Shown here one piece after another: positions 22,774-33,012 of a DNA stretch of 64,000 nt. Within the stretch, counting starts at the first letter, position 1. Each line of letters starts with the position of its first letter. This DNA is from Ectobius pallidus (Eukaryota; Arthropoda; Insecta; Blattodea; Ectobiidae). The notes under the pieces were generated by a model. That model was not told where the DNA came from, searched no databases, and was given only the letters and a program-made list of their open reading frames with translations. The translations under genes were made by a program, and so were the position numbers. The stretch is taken from assembly GCA_964059195.1 (NCBI GenBank), contig CAXKWD010000006.1, positions 173,412,825 to 173,476,824 on the forward strand. Direction: 5' to 3'.

Positions 22774-23361
22774 CAGTGCCCGGATTTTGATGACATGTCA
22801 TCTATTAGCTGGAACATCATATTCTGATCATGACTCCTTGAATACAAAAATGATGAGTTTTAGAATAATTTTTTGGTCATTTTTCTCCATGTTTTATTTT
22901 TAGGTTATTTTTTGGAGATTAATGTCATTATTTGGTCATTATTTGGTATTTTTGGTCACTTTACAGTCTTTTTTTCACATTTCATATGTTAAGGTAATTT
23001 TCAGAATATAAAGACATTATTTTCTAATTTTTTGTAGTGTCTCACGTAGAGTTTTTGTGCATTTACTTACATTGAATATTTCTAAATAACTTAAGCATAA
23101 ATAAATAGAACTTGTTATAATTTTAATTTGGATACAGAAAGACGGTGTTTGCTGTTTGCATTTTACGTATGTACCAATTAACTAATTGCAATTGGGTCAA
23201 CAACATGAATGTAGAATAGGCACAAATCTTATGAATAAATTAGTACTTTTATACAAATCTTTGGGTCTTATTTTTGGTTTTAGGTCATTTTTTGTATGTT
23301 TTCAGACATTTTATAGCTCATTTTTTAAAAGTATTTTTTGGTCATCAAAATCCGGGCCCTG
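22774..23361. mobile_element. hAT element CAGTGCCCGGATTTTGATGAC
   Basis: Left CAGTGCCCGGATTTTGATGAC and right GTCATCAAAATCCGGGCCCTG are 21-bp TIRs with one mismatch. Flanks TTTATGAA and TTTATAAA are an 8-bp TSD with one change. The body is built from GGTCATTTTT-type units, also seen in the copies at 37193 and 54324. Palindrome ATGACATGTCAT lies just inside the left TIR. Confidence 0.9.
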
Positions 23362-23950
23362 TTTATAAAACAAGTGGCAAAAATGAGATTTTATTTTGCG
23401 AGTGGGTTTGTACCGCGCTTTTAAATTCCTTCTTTTCTTTACTCCCGCTCTATAGACAGCCCGAATATACATCAGCCGTGTTTAAAGAAAGGCCCCCCAA
23501 GGAACTTTTGTGTTTGTATTCGTTTCTATGGTAACAGGTTTCTGATGGTAACAAATGAGCGAGGTCTTAAGACATATATCCGCATACTTCTGTCTTCTCT
23601 AATTAATTACATTAAGAAAGCTCCCAAGACAACAGGGAGTGATAATCTCTGTCAAACAAATGAGCATCAAACTCAAAGATGCTGAAGTTAATTAAATCGA
23701 CACGTGAAGCGAGGTATTGTGCGAAGTGAGAGTGGAGCCATCTATCAAACATTAATTGAAATACACCGAACTAATTAATAATTCTAATTTACATTGTCCG
23801 TAGGCCTATTAATTGAATCAAATAAACTTTATATTTTATATATACAATTATGAATTACATGGAAGATATAATCTCTTATGACAGTCTTCTCTCTAGGAGG
23901 TCCACCTGGTAACTTATGCATTATTCCCTATTTAACGGTAATATATTAGA
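23362..23950. other. Unassigned stretch
   Basis: No gene or repeat recognised. Confidence 0.5.
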
Positions 23951-24145
23951 AATAAATTATCAGATGCAAATCAGTTCCCATGACATTTTGTTTTACAGTG
24001 TTCACATACGGCTTTGGAAGTTGCAATACAGTTAGCTTTGACAAATAACACTACCGACATATTCCTTCACAAATGCTTATCAAATTAGACCTTTGTTCTT
24101 CCGTAAGTCCTGCTTAATGAATCGATCTGGAGCTTAATTCCATCG
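23951..24145 (+). mobile_element. Family A 3'-half fragment
   Basis: Carries the A section TGTTTTACAGTGTTCACATA through CTTCCGTAAGTCCTGC and GATCTGGAGCTTAA without SINE. The foldback MITE copy at 24149 cuts it off. Confidence 0.75.
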
Positions 24146-24148
24146 ATT

Positions 24149-24493
24149 AATGTCCGGTTTCTATAAACTTGTGAAATACCTATTGATTAATTATCCATGG
24201 GCAAATTAGTTATAATGAGGAAGGCCTTGGAGTTGTACAGTTAATTTAATTCAGAAGGCTTTGATTCTCATTGTTTAAATTATTATTGATCCTACAAAGA
24301 GGTTAAATGTTATCCAGCCATCCATGAAAGGATAAATTAGACCGACGATTTTACCCTTGGAAAGATCTAGCACGAGTTTGTAGGGACATTTTTTCTGTCA
24401 TTTTCATATTTACCCAGAGGACATTTATCTAGAAACTCGCCACAAGTGTATGTGATTGTTACCTTTAAATTATTTAAGTTTGTAAAAGTTATT
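24149..24493 (+). mobile_element. Foldback MITE copy 2, right arm lost
   Basis: Left arm TAATGTCCGGTTTCTATAAAC and body match 2175-2604. The right inverted repeat is missing because family A copy 24494 begins there. Confidence 0.75.
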
Positions 24494-25385
24494 AAGTGCC
24501 AGTATGGCACCTTATGAGATTGTGTGGGGGACGAAAAAATGTCTGTCCTTCTGTCTGTCGGTCTGTCGGTCTGTCTGTCCGTCTGTCCGTGTGTCTGTAC
24601 GCACCATAACTTAAATACTCTTTTTCGGATTTTCATGAAACTTGGAAAACACATTTATAATGTGGATGGGAAGAACCCTATTGATATTGAACCAAATGGT
24701 TCACCGGTAACGGAGTATTGCCCAATTTAGTGGCTATTTTAATAGATTATATTAGAAAGGTGCCATAGCTCAAATACGCTGTATCGGATGAAACTTGGTA
24801 TACGCATTTATGACGCCCATGAAAAGTACCCTTCTGAATTTGAACCTAATCGGTAGACCGGTTCCGGAGTAAAACCCAATTTAGTGTGTATTTTAAAGAC
24901 GTAGTAACTCAAATACGCTTTACCGAATTTTTATGAAACTTGGTATACAGATTTATAATATCCATGGAAAGACGTCTATTGATATTGGATAAAATCGGTT
25001 GACCTGTTTCGGAGTAATGCTCAATGTAGTGCCTATTTTATGGTAATATACGTATTCGAAAGAATTTATGAAATGCACATCAGTTATCATGACAACATAG
25101 CCCATTGTTTTACTGTGATCTTATAAGGCTTTGGCAATTAAAATACAGTTAGCTGTGACAAATAACACTATTGCTTTACATGCGCTTATGCAACTAGATC
25201 GTTTAACTGACTCAGGTGGCCGAGACGGTAACGTCTTGGCCTCACGTTCTGAAGTTCCATGGTTCAAATCCCTAAACCGGCCAATTTGACTTTTTTTTCT
25301 ATTCTGCATATCATAACTGCAATTATCACTGATTAAACAAAAGCCTTCTAACACTTTGTTACCTGACAGTTTACCTGATTTTATT
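24494..25385 (+). mobile_element. Family A element, three-monomer copy with SINE head
   Basis: Starts AAGTGCCAGTATGGCAC; a long CTGT/CGGT microsatellite at 24541-24600 and three monomers follow. At 25197-25285 it carries a tRNA-like SINE head (GTGGCCGAGACGG A box; CATGGTTCAAATCCC B box) that stops after CCAATTTGAC and rejoins the A backbone at TTCTGCATATC. The 3' TIR copy is degraded (CTAACACTTTG). Confidence 0.85.
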
Positions 25386-25698
25386 CTGTCAGGATTTCTT
25401 GAGAAGCCACCCACGGTGGCCACCCCTGGTATTGGTGGGAAAAGAATAATGTAATTCTATACCGAAACATCCATTCAGACTTGTTCCAGCTCATCCAACA
25501 TTTCAACTGGACATGTCCATATGGTAAGAAAGCAGATCTCACTTTGGATGTACGGAAAATGACCGTTGCAGTTGGGTTACTTTCATAACTTTCCCACTGA
25601 GGAGGGCAAAGGGCGCGGCGGAACAATGTGAGCGAGGCATCTTCAGACAGGTCTATTTCCGCAAACACACTGACCTCTCCCAAGTTAGGTGTAGACAC
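25381..25698 (-). CDS. Unrecognised 105-aa open frame, low support
   Basis: An uninterrupted frame with mixed composition (starts MSTPNLGEVSVFAEID; contains CPPQWESYES and WMSWNKSEW) and a locally higher GC content than its surroundings. I recognise no domain. Its C-terminal end runs into the 3' edge of the family A copy, so it is at best a partial exon or captured fragment. Equally it could be chance. Confidence 0.2.
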   Translation of the reverse strand: MSTPNLGEVSVFAEIDLSEDASLTLFRRALCPPQWESYESNPTATVIFRTSKVRSAFLPYGHVQLKCWMSWNKSEWMFRYRITLFFSHQYQGWPPWVASQEILTE

Positions 25699-25756
25699 AA
25701 GTTAGCTTTTAAGTCTGCAATCATATTTTACAATGATCTATTATTCTAGCTGTATA

Positions 25757-26285
25757 CAGAATGTTAATGAATAACACCGAAATATTCTACCTCTGTATAG
25801 AGGGGACTTATTATTATTATTTATTTATTTTTGGACATAGACAAGCAAGTTTTATTAGGAGATTTTTGCTGTATGGATTCAATTTTTCCTGTTACAGAAT
25901 AAAATCTCCCATGGCATGGCCGCCACTGACTTCTAACATTTGGAAAAAATGCAAGACATTGTTATGAATAAAAAAACTAATGCACTGGTGGCCAGGCATG
26001 TGATTATACTGTAAATTTTGCAGATTATTAAAACTCTAAATGGCGAATGATTAAGAATAGGGTTTTTATCGATCACTGAAAAGGCATGAAGTCAATTTAA
26101 TGAAAACGTTAACCCTATTTCGCTTTATTATTGACTTATGAGCACCAAATTGTAATGACTTTAATGCCCTGTAGCATAGGCTACATATTTTACGTCATAG
26201 AACAAAAATCTCCTGATAAAAGTTGCTTGTCTATGCCCCCTCTATACTCAGATAAAATATTTTGGTGTTATTCTTTAACACTCTG
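25757..26285. mobile_element. Long-TIR DNA element, copy 2 (without family D)
   Basis: CAGAATGTTAATGAATAAC at the left and TTATTCTTTAACACTCTG at the right, with the same inner blocks as 8189-9110. At 529 bp it provides the empty site for the family D insertion in copy 1. Confidence 0.75.
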
Positions 26286-26439
26286 TATATGTTCTTTGGC
26301 CTGTATCGGACCGAGATTACGTTTAAACTTTATTGAGTCGGATAATGCAAATTGCGTCATAGTAACAAAATTTTGAATATAACTCATGAAACTCGTAATC
26401 TCGAAAGGGATTTATTAACTCTACATATGTCATTAGGAA

Positions 26440-27310
26440 AGATCAGGAAAATAAGGTAGGCCAAGAATTAAATGGCAGTCACCCGATTTTAGTTTATGCA
26501 GATGCCGCTTGTCTGTTGGGCGATGACATAAACACAATCGAGAGAAATGCAGAAAGTCTTTTCGATGCCTGCAGGAATATGGGATTAGAAATTAATACAG
26601 AAAAACTACGTAGGCTATATGGTCATGGAACGTCAAAATAATGCTCTACAAAATATTAGAACAGACGGTAAATCGTTCGAACAAGTGAAGGAATTCAAAT
26701 ATCTGGGAGCAATAATTACAGAAACAATTAATATTAACGCAGAAAAGTGCAGACTCAAATCAGAAATTGCCTGCTTTTATGCAGTTCAGAAACTTTTATC
26801 TTCCCGTCTTCTGTGCAGAAATCTAAAAATAAATATTTATAAGATAATTATCCTGCCGGTTGTATTATATGGATGTGAGACATGGCCCCTTACATAATCT
26901 GAGAGTTTTGGAAAACAGGGGGCTTATGAAAATATTTGGGCCTAAGAGAGATGAAAACTGCATAATGACGAGCTTCATAACCTGTACTCATCACCAGATA
27001 TAAATCACGAAGGAGGAAATGGGCTGGACATGGGGGAGGAAAGACATATTTCAAAATTATTGACTGGGAGACCCGAAGGGAAAAGACCACCTGGAAGACC
27101 TAGACGTAGGTGGGAGGACAATATTAGGATAGATTAGAGGGAAGTAGGATTTAAAAGGGATGGTTGGATGGAGATAGCGCATAATAGGGTTGAATGACGG
27201 GCTCAGGTAAGCGCGGCAATGAACCTCCGGGTTCCATAAAATAGATAATATTCCTTTAGCTTGCTTAGGAATTGTCTATTGCCATTGAGCAAGTAAGTTA
27301 TTATCTGATT
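26440..27310 (+). pseudogene. RTE-clade LINE, 5'-truncated, inactive
   Basis: Encodes the end of an RTE-type reverse transcriptase. QELNGSHPILVYADAACLLG covers the catalytic loop, with YADA where the active YADD should be. GLEINTEK, then EFKYLGAIIT and ILPVVLYGCETWPLT, follow in the order expected for the clade. Beyond a stop come the thumb/C-terminal motifs GEERHISKLLTGRPEGKRPP, GRPRRRWEDN and an AMNLRVP end. Several stops and frameshifts plus the lost catalytic Asp show it is dead. The 5' truncation is typical of LINE insertions. The longest open piece is 26619-26897. Confidence 0.85.
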
Positions 27311-27668
27311 TTTTTAAAAATGAAATACAATATTTTATATTTTTCGCATTTGTATGCTTTTGTTTTAGGCCTAAGTTAAATGATTTAAAATTGGTAAATG
27401 ACTATTAAACGAAAATGTTGTGTTGGCTTATGTTTACGTTTTAGCAAAAAAATTTAAACCGTCTAGTTTATGGATCAAATTCTCAATGTTAAAATAGTTA
27501 TATATTTTTTAAATTACATAAATCTGTCTCTATAGGCTACTGCGTATATGCGAGAAAGTAAAAAATTACTAATCATTGTCCGAACTGTTTTCTGTGCAGT
27601 CCGACAAAAATTTACGAGTTGCGCGATAAATTGATCACACGCATTTAAGGGTTAGATTACATTGTTAT
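27311..27668 (+). repeat. Family E repeat, left part
   Basis: 27565-27668 (AATCATTGTCCGAACTG, TTCTGTGCAGTCCGAC, GCGCGATAAATTGA, TTTAAGGGTTAGATTAC) matches 30790-30890. The match resumes at about 28830 (GGTTCTGATAACAAAAT) after the THAP element. 27311-27560 is unassigned. Confidence 0.65.
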
Positions 27669-28788
27669 CACAGTATAGTATAACAGTAGCGAAGCTCTAA
27701 TGAAAGGAAAATGCATCCTTTTGACAGATCGTGCGACACTAGCACCCCAAGCGGCCAGCAGGATGGAACTAGCAAACAGCCATTTCCAGCATTGGGAAGA
27801 TACGAATATATGGCTGTATTTCTTCTTATTTTTAAAATTACCAGAACGAGATTATTACCGGAAAGGCATACTGGTGAACTCACCAAATCATAGACTTTAT
27901 GGTAATATAAAGAAGTTGTAGTTTCAAGATCGATGACATTGTATATCTTATAAAGTATCAGACCGGTTTCCGTCCACCATATAAGCTACATCCCTACATC
28001 TTCAAGAATTTAATTGACCTACTACTAACATATACTGTACTTACACTGAAAATTCTGACAAATAAGAAAACTTAACAATTTCAATAAGCATGTAGTAGTA
28101 CTAGTTCAGAAATTAGGGGGAAAGTAAAGTTCTATAGGCATATAGCACGATAGGCCTATGGTCAGTATCAGATGCAATAGCAAAACACTTTTGTCTTTTT
28201 CTTCATTTTGTTAAACACGATAAATTATTAAAAAGTAAAGGATTAAACACGTTATCTTTATTCTCGACAGTTTAATTTTGTTAAATTCAATTATATAGGC
28301 CTAACATAACCTCGTGTTAAAACATTTTTAAAATTAGTAGGGTCAGGTGGGGTATTTGTAAAGAGGCCTATATATTTAGAAACCTTTGCATCGTTAGGAT
28401 TTTCATTTATGATATACATATAAAAATAATTAATTGTATATAGCATTTTCAAGCCATTTTCTGCTCCTAAAATTAAAAGAAATAGGAGTAAATTCACTAG
28501 TATGGATGCAAGCATGATAATCACAAATTTGCAATTTAATTTCACAAATAACTGTTTTTGCTTACCTCTCAGGATCTTTAGGGAACCTGAAGAAAGATAA
28601 ATCGGGAGAATTCCTTTGGCTGTTGGTGCAATTTATAGCACCACAAGCATTTCCATAAAATATTGTTGACATTTTACATAAGCAACAATGTAACATATTG
28701 TGTGGTTCTTGCTCACCGCTACGAGCGCTGCAGTCGCGCCGGTTGAAAAAAACTGTATGGAGCTTCGCTACTGTTATACTATACTGTG
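27669..28788 (-). mobile_element. 1.12-kb TIR element carrying a THAP exon (P-element-like)
   Basis: 29-bp perfect terminal inverted repeats (CACAGTATAGTATAACAGTA continuing to GCGAAGCTC at 27669-27697, inverse at 28760-28788). On the minus strand, about 90 bp inside the right TIR, begins a THAP reading frame with a splice donor (next entry), the arrangement of P-element-type transposons whose transposases begin with THAP. The rest of the body (27700-28560) lacks recognisable transposase, so it is an internally deleted, non-autonomous derivative. Flanks share TTAT; no clear 8-bp TSD is seen, so Kolobok-like assignment remains possible. Confidence 0.75.
28566..28672 (-). pseudogene. THAP-domain first exon of a transposase relic
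   Basis: ATG at 28672; 35 codons plus 2 nt end at a consensus AG|GTAAGC donor (28565-28560). The peptide has C10-x4-C15 (ACGAINCTNS) and SFFRFPKDPE at 26-35, the first half of a C2CH THAP zinc finger, in its usual one-exon form. THAP binds transposon ends or promoters as the DNA-recognition domain. The second half (Cys-x2-His, AVPT-type motif) should lie in a downstream exon on the minus strand but I cannot find it before the other TIR. An upstream in-frame ATG at 28834 crosses the TIR and is not a likely start. Confidence 0.7.
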
Positions 28789-28883
28789 TTATTATACAAT
28801 AACGGGGATTATAAATAACGGGTTCTGATAACAAAATAATTATTTCTTGGGGACCGTGGTTTGGAACGCTGCAGTAGGATAAT
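28789..28883 (+). repeat. Family E repeat, right part
   Basis: CTGATAACAAAAT and GGGGACCGTGGTTTGGAACGC match the uninterrupted copy at 30905-30955. Confidence 0.6.
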
Positions 28884-30250
28884 ACGAGGCGCGTTCATAA
28901 AGTAAGTTTCCCTGAGGCCGTTTACAGAAACAAAACAAATTTCTTGGAAATATTCATTGCAACAAATACAGTTATTTTTACTTCCTCTGCCCGTACCATA
29001 GGTACTATAGGTAGAGGAAGTATTGTTTTCGACCCTAAAATTCGAAGTTGAGTTTTTAGCATATGTACACGTTTCAAGGCCCCCTGAATCCAAACATACT
29101 ATTTTTGGAAACATGTCTGTGTGTGTCTGTGTGTGTGTCTGTCTGTCTGTGTGGAAGTTTGTGAACAGCCTAGCTTCGAAACGGAGAATCGTATGAAAAC
29201 AAAATTTCGTATTTGGGTCAGGTACCTTCTGGAGATGTGATTCGAAGATTGGCGACAAATTTCCCTTATTTTTAAAGGGACTTGACATGAAGAAATTTTC
29301 GTATTTCGCGATTTTCTGGAAAACGGCTCCAACGATTTTCTTTAAATTTTGCGCATGGATTGCTTGTACCAAGAGCTAAAACTTTTATTTGAAACATTTT
29401 TTCGAACAGATTCTCTGAAGGGTAGTTATAAGCAACCCACTGTGAATACGTGCTTTTTGCAATACGGCTTCTTGTAAATCGTACGAAAACAAAATTTTTC
29501 ATTTTGGTTAGGTACCTTCTGAGGCTGTGAAGATTCGCTACAACCTTTTCTTATATTTAAGGGGACTTTACATGAAGAATCTTTTGTTTTTTGCTATTTT
29601 CTCATAAACGGCTCTAAAAGTTTCCTTTAAATTTTGTACATGGATTGCTTATACCATTTCAAAAACATTCTCTGAAGGGTGGTTGTAACCTACCAACTTG
29701 CCTGGTGAACAACTCAATACGCGGACATTTAAGGCATTTTATTCTATATAAGCACGTGAAGTGAGAAAAATGTACTGTTGGCCCTGCTTACAGTAAAGAA
29801 ATGTCTGAGGGGAATATTAGATAAATTTCGGAAATTATTCTTAACAGCAGAAAGTTCAAAAAACGTTTGCAGTCACTTGTTTTTTTTCCCCCATAGCCTG
29901 CGTTTTTAGTCGCAACATTCAAAGAAGGGGCTATAAGATATTTATAGCATAATTAGCGTAAATGCTGCAAACTTATATTTGGGCAGAGGAAGTTATGTGA
30001 CTTTCACATCAGATTTTTTTAACATATCCGCCATCGGAATTGAAACATTTTCATTCCGTGGGACAAACTTTTGAATACCTGTGTCGTAGAAGTCTGCCGC
30101 CACGTATTTGAACCACTGTGTGACAACCATCTTCGCCTCTCTGTAATTCTCTGTCATTCTTTGTCATATCGTGAGGTGTAGGAAAAGATGGAAATCACTG
30201 GGAGCTAGGTCCGGGCTGTAGGGTGAATTTTTAAACACCTCCTAGCCGAA
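28884..30250 (-). pseudogene. mariner tail split by a family B insertion
   Basis: The terminal part (GGCGCGTTCATAAAGTAAG) lies at 28884-28979 and the rest at 30021-30250. Between them sits a complete B element. Joined on paper, the flanks align with the intact tails at 47950-48125 across the expected T-rich site. Only the transposase C-terminus is represented. Confidence 0.8.
28980..30020 (+). mobile_element. Family B element, full length, two monomers
   Basis: Starts ACTTCCTCTGCCCGTACC and shows GGGCAGAGGAAGT at 29982-29994, then the hairpin TGTGACTTTCACA and a T-run. A GTGT/CTGT tract lies at 29115-29155. Two diverged tandem monomers (29180-29440; 29475-29700) each contain AATCGTA.GAAAACAAA, GGTACCTTCTG and AAACGGCTC. 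Inserted in a T-run of the mariner tail with no long TSD, as Helentrons do at TT sites. The 187-aa and shorter frames here are shadows. Confidence 0.85.
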
Positions 30251-30600
30251 CATCTGCAGCAGACTTCCTAAGAGGTGTATAATCATCCACCCTACAGTCC
30301 GGACTCCGCTCCCAGTGATTTCCACCTTTTCCTACACCTAAAGAAATTACAAAGAATGACAGACAGGCGAAAGTGGTTGTCACACAGTGGTAAAAAAAAC
30401 CCAGGTTCTACGACGAAGGTATTCAAAAGTTTGTCCCACGGAATGAAAATGTTTCAATTCCGATTGCGAATATGTTGAAAAATAGCTGAACACTTGCTGT
30501 ATCTGTTGCAATAAACATTTCCTTGAAATTGTGTTTTGTTTTTGTAAACGGCCCCAGCGAAACTTTCTTTATGGATGCGCCCCGTAGTAATAGGAATAAT
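30251..30600 (+). pseudogene. mariner transposase 3' tail, head-to-head with its neighbour
   Basis: The plus strand encodes the mariner signature HPPYSPDSAPSDFHLF (30281-30328), then a frameshifted C-terminus and 3' tail to about 30600. It faces the minus-strand tail; CTGTAGGGTG and CACCCTACAG around 30220/30290 form the two sides of a palindrome centred near 30250. The final catalytic-triad region is not complete. Confidence 0.75.
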
Positions 30601-30720
30601 AGTATTTGTAGTAGCTAAAATGAAGGGAAGGGGAAAGGGAAGAGAACGTCAGTGACATCTGGTGATGTCCTCAATAATTTTCATAACGGACTAGCACCTT
30701 TTTTTTACAGCTCAGCCCGT
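30600..30720 (+). repeat. Family F dispersed repeat, copy 1
   Basis: TAGTATTTGTAGTAGCTAAA, AGAGAACGTCAGTGACATCT and GGTGATG...CTAGCACCTTTT recur at 44080-44255 (minus) and 55650-55815 (plus). No coding potential recognised; origin unknown. Confidence 0.65.
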
Positions 30721-30970
30721 AAAATGGAACTTCACATGCAAGGAGAGGGTTCTTTTAAACAATGTTTACGATTCAAAATAACGTAAAAGTAATATAATCA
30801 TTGTGTGAAGTGTTTTCTGTGCGGTCCGAAACAAATTTATAATTTGCGCGATAAATCGATTCACATGAATTTAAGGGTTACATTACGTTGATTATTGGAT
30901 TCTGATAACAAAATTAGTATTTCATGGGGGCCGTGGTTGGGAACGCTCCTATAATATAATAGGTGTGTTG
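30721..30970 (+). repeat. Family E repeat, uninterrupted copy
   Basis: Core TGTTTTCTGTGCGGTCCGAA to GGGGGCCGTGGTTGGGAACG, the undisturbed version of the locus split by the THAP element at 27669. Confidence 0.65.
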
Positions 30971-31445
30971 CTTCCATAGATAGGGGTATGCCAGCGGATT
31001 TGATCCGAAAAAACTTGACGAAGGAAAATGAAAACCTTAATATAATTCGCCTACGTAATCTGGGCAGTAAATGTCATAATCCAGAGGTCGTTAGAGAACG
31101 AAACTATCTGGCCATAGTAACTTAAAGACATTCAAATACAATGAAGGAAATGGCCGTAATACCTTATATCTAATGCCGCAATACCGTCGTAATATCATGT
31201 GAAATACATTTCGGGGGTTTTAGGGTCTTGCATAACCGGACATCAGATTCCAATAGTTCGTGAAAGAGTAATCATACTTACTAGAATATGAGTCAATTTT
31301 AACGCAGTGTTTACCAAATTGTGGCACGCGTAACCCAAGAGGTGCACGCTAAACTACTTATCGGTGGACGACTAGCGCAGGTTAAGGGATGAAAGAAGTG
31401 ATGATTTAGTCATTTTGGTAAACAATTGTGATTTCTGTGTTATAA
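30971..31445. other. Unassigned spacer
   Basis: No feature recognised. Confidence 0.5.
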
Positions 31446-31862
31446 TGTAAAAAAAAGTGTGCGACAGAAGTGAAACTTGTTTTAATTTTTGGATTTTTTC
31501 AATTTTAGATTATTGGATTTTTCAAATTTGGATTGTTGGACTTTTTAATATTGGGGTTTCGGACTTTTTTAATTTTGGATTTTTTAATTGTTGATCTTTT
31601 ATTTTTTTTTCCAAAATTTAAAAATCCAAAAATCCAAACAATAAAAAATTCAAAGATTAAAATTTGAAAAAATTAAAATTAAAAAATTAAAAATCGAAAA
31701 TTTAAAAAATCCAAAAAACCAAAATTAAAAAAGTCCAAAAACCCAATATTAAAAAGTTCAATAATCCAAAATCGAAACCCAATAAACAAAAATTGAAAAA
31801 GTTAAGAAATTAAAAAAAAAAATCACTTTTGTCGCGTGGCGTTCCACGCACACTTTTTTTAA
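31446..31862. repeat. AT-rich foldback of TTTGGATTTTT / AAAAATCCAAA units
   Basis: Outer inverted ends AAAAAAAGTGTGCGACAGAA and GTCGCGTGGCGTTCCACG...CACACTTTTTTT enclose about 150 bp of TTTTAATTTTTGGATTTTTT repeats followed by about 200 bp of the complementary AAAATCCAAAAATCC repeats. The whole could form a long hairpin. The motif also appears at 18-95. Confidence 0.8.
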
Positions 31863-32149
31863 CAATATAGTCTAATATGTGTGCAATAAAATGCCTAATC
31901 AGATTTTCTGTATAGACCTTAGTTCTTTTTAATAGTATAATCCTAGGGCAGTGTTTTAATTTTTCTGGGTAAAATATTTTTTAAACAAAGGTATAAACAC
32001 TACACAAAATGCAGTAGAAATATTTTTAAGCAGACATCAAACAATCCCACATAAAAAAAAATTATGTTCATATTCTAATACTTGTTAAATTAAATGAAAT
32101 GTCGGAAACAATGAGATATTAAAATGAAATATTAACATTACTAGGTGTA
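31863..32149. other. Unassigned AT-rich spacer
   Basis: No feature recognised. Confidence 0.5.
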
Positions 32150-32872
32150 AAAATGGTACATTATGAGATTGTGTGGTGGACGGGAAAATGTCTGTCCGTC
32201 TGTCTTTAACATATGTGTATCTGTACGCGCGATAACTCAAATACGCTTTATCGGACTTTCATGAAACTTGGTATACGCATTTATAACGTCCATGGGAAGA
32301 AGCTTATTGATATTGGACCAAATCGGTTGACCGGTACCGGAGTAATGCCCAATTTAGTGCCTATTTTATGGTATTATATTAGAAAGAATTTATCAAATAC
32401 AAATCAGTTCTCATGACAACATATTGTTTTACAGTGTTCATATACCGCTTTGGGAGTCGCAATACACTTAGCTATGACAAATAACACTATCCACATACTC
32501 CTTCACATAATGCTTATCAAACTAGACCTTTGTTCTTCCGTAGGCCTAATGCCGGTTGTCGACCAAGAGCTAAGCTAAGTTAGTTTAGCTTAGCTCGCAT
32601 ACAGTGCGGGATTTCATATGTAGTTGTGCCGATAAAACTACATATGAAATTGTGCACAACTATATATGAAATCCCTCACTGTATATGAACTAAGCTAAGC
32701 GAAGTAACCTTAGCTCTTGGTCGACAACCGGCATAAACCCTGCTTAATTAATCAATCTGGAGCTTAACTCGGAAACTGACTACAAAAATAACTATTTTCT
32801 GCATATCTTAATTGCAATTATCACTGATTAAACAAAAACATACTGGCACTTTGTTACATCAGTCTACCTGAC

Positions 32873-32880
<8 letters not shown>
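32150..32880 (+). mobile_element. Family A copy, first of a three-copy head-to-tail array
   Basis: Degraded start at about 32152 (AATGGTACATTATGAGATTG), one CTGT tract, one monomer (ATAACTCAAATACGC; ACCGGTACCGGAGTAATG), no SINE, and end CATACTGGCACTTTG...CTGACTTTATT. A 184-bp hairpin MITE sits at 32550. It is followed by (ATT)n and the next copy. Confidence 0.8.
32550..32733. mobile_element. Hairpin MITE with TAA flanks
   Basis: Perfect outer inverted repeats TGCCGGTTGTCGACCAAGAG / CTCTTGGTCGACAACCGGCA. Inner arms include TAGCTTAGCTC and ACTACATATGAAAT / ATTTCATATGTAGT. TAA lies on both sides. Same TSD type as the foldback at 2175 but a different sequence. Confidence 0.85.
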
Positions 32881-32936
<56 letters not shown>

Positions 32937-32941
32937 TTACG

Positions 32942-33010
<69 letters not shown>
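32872..33010. repeat. (ATT)n microsatellite
   Basis: About 46 ATT units with one interruption (CTTACG at about 32936). It lies exactly between two family A copies, at the 3' end that normally reads TTTATT. Confidence 0.95.

Positions 33011-33012
<2 letters not shown>

Noticed and set aside
25381..25698. Novel protein candidate of 105 aa
   Set aside because: Kept only as a low-confidence feature: no domain, no splice or promoter context, overlaps a transposon edge.
27661..28796. 8-bp TSD for the THAP element
   Set aside because: Flanks ATTGTTAT and TTATTATA are not duplicates; only TTAT is shared, so superfamily left open.
28809..29372. 187-aa minus-strand open frame
   Set aside because: Spans the antisense of the family B head and microsatellite plus mariner tail; no domain, and the equivalent frame differs in other B copies.
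32872..33010. CRISPR-like regular repeat
   Set aside because: Pure ATT microsatellite without spacers; eukaryotic sequence.
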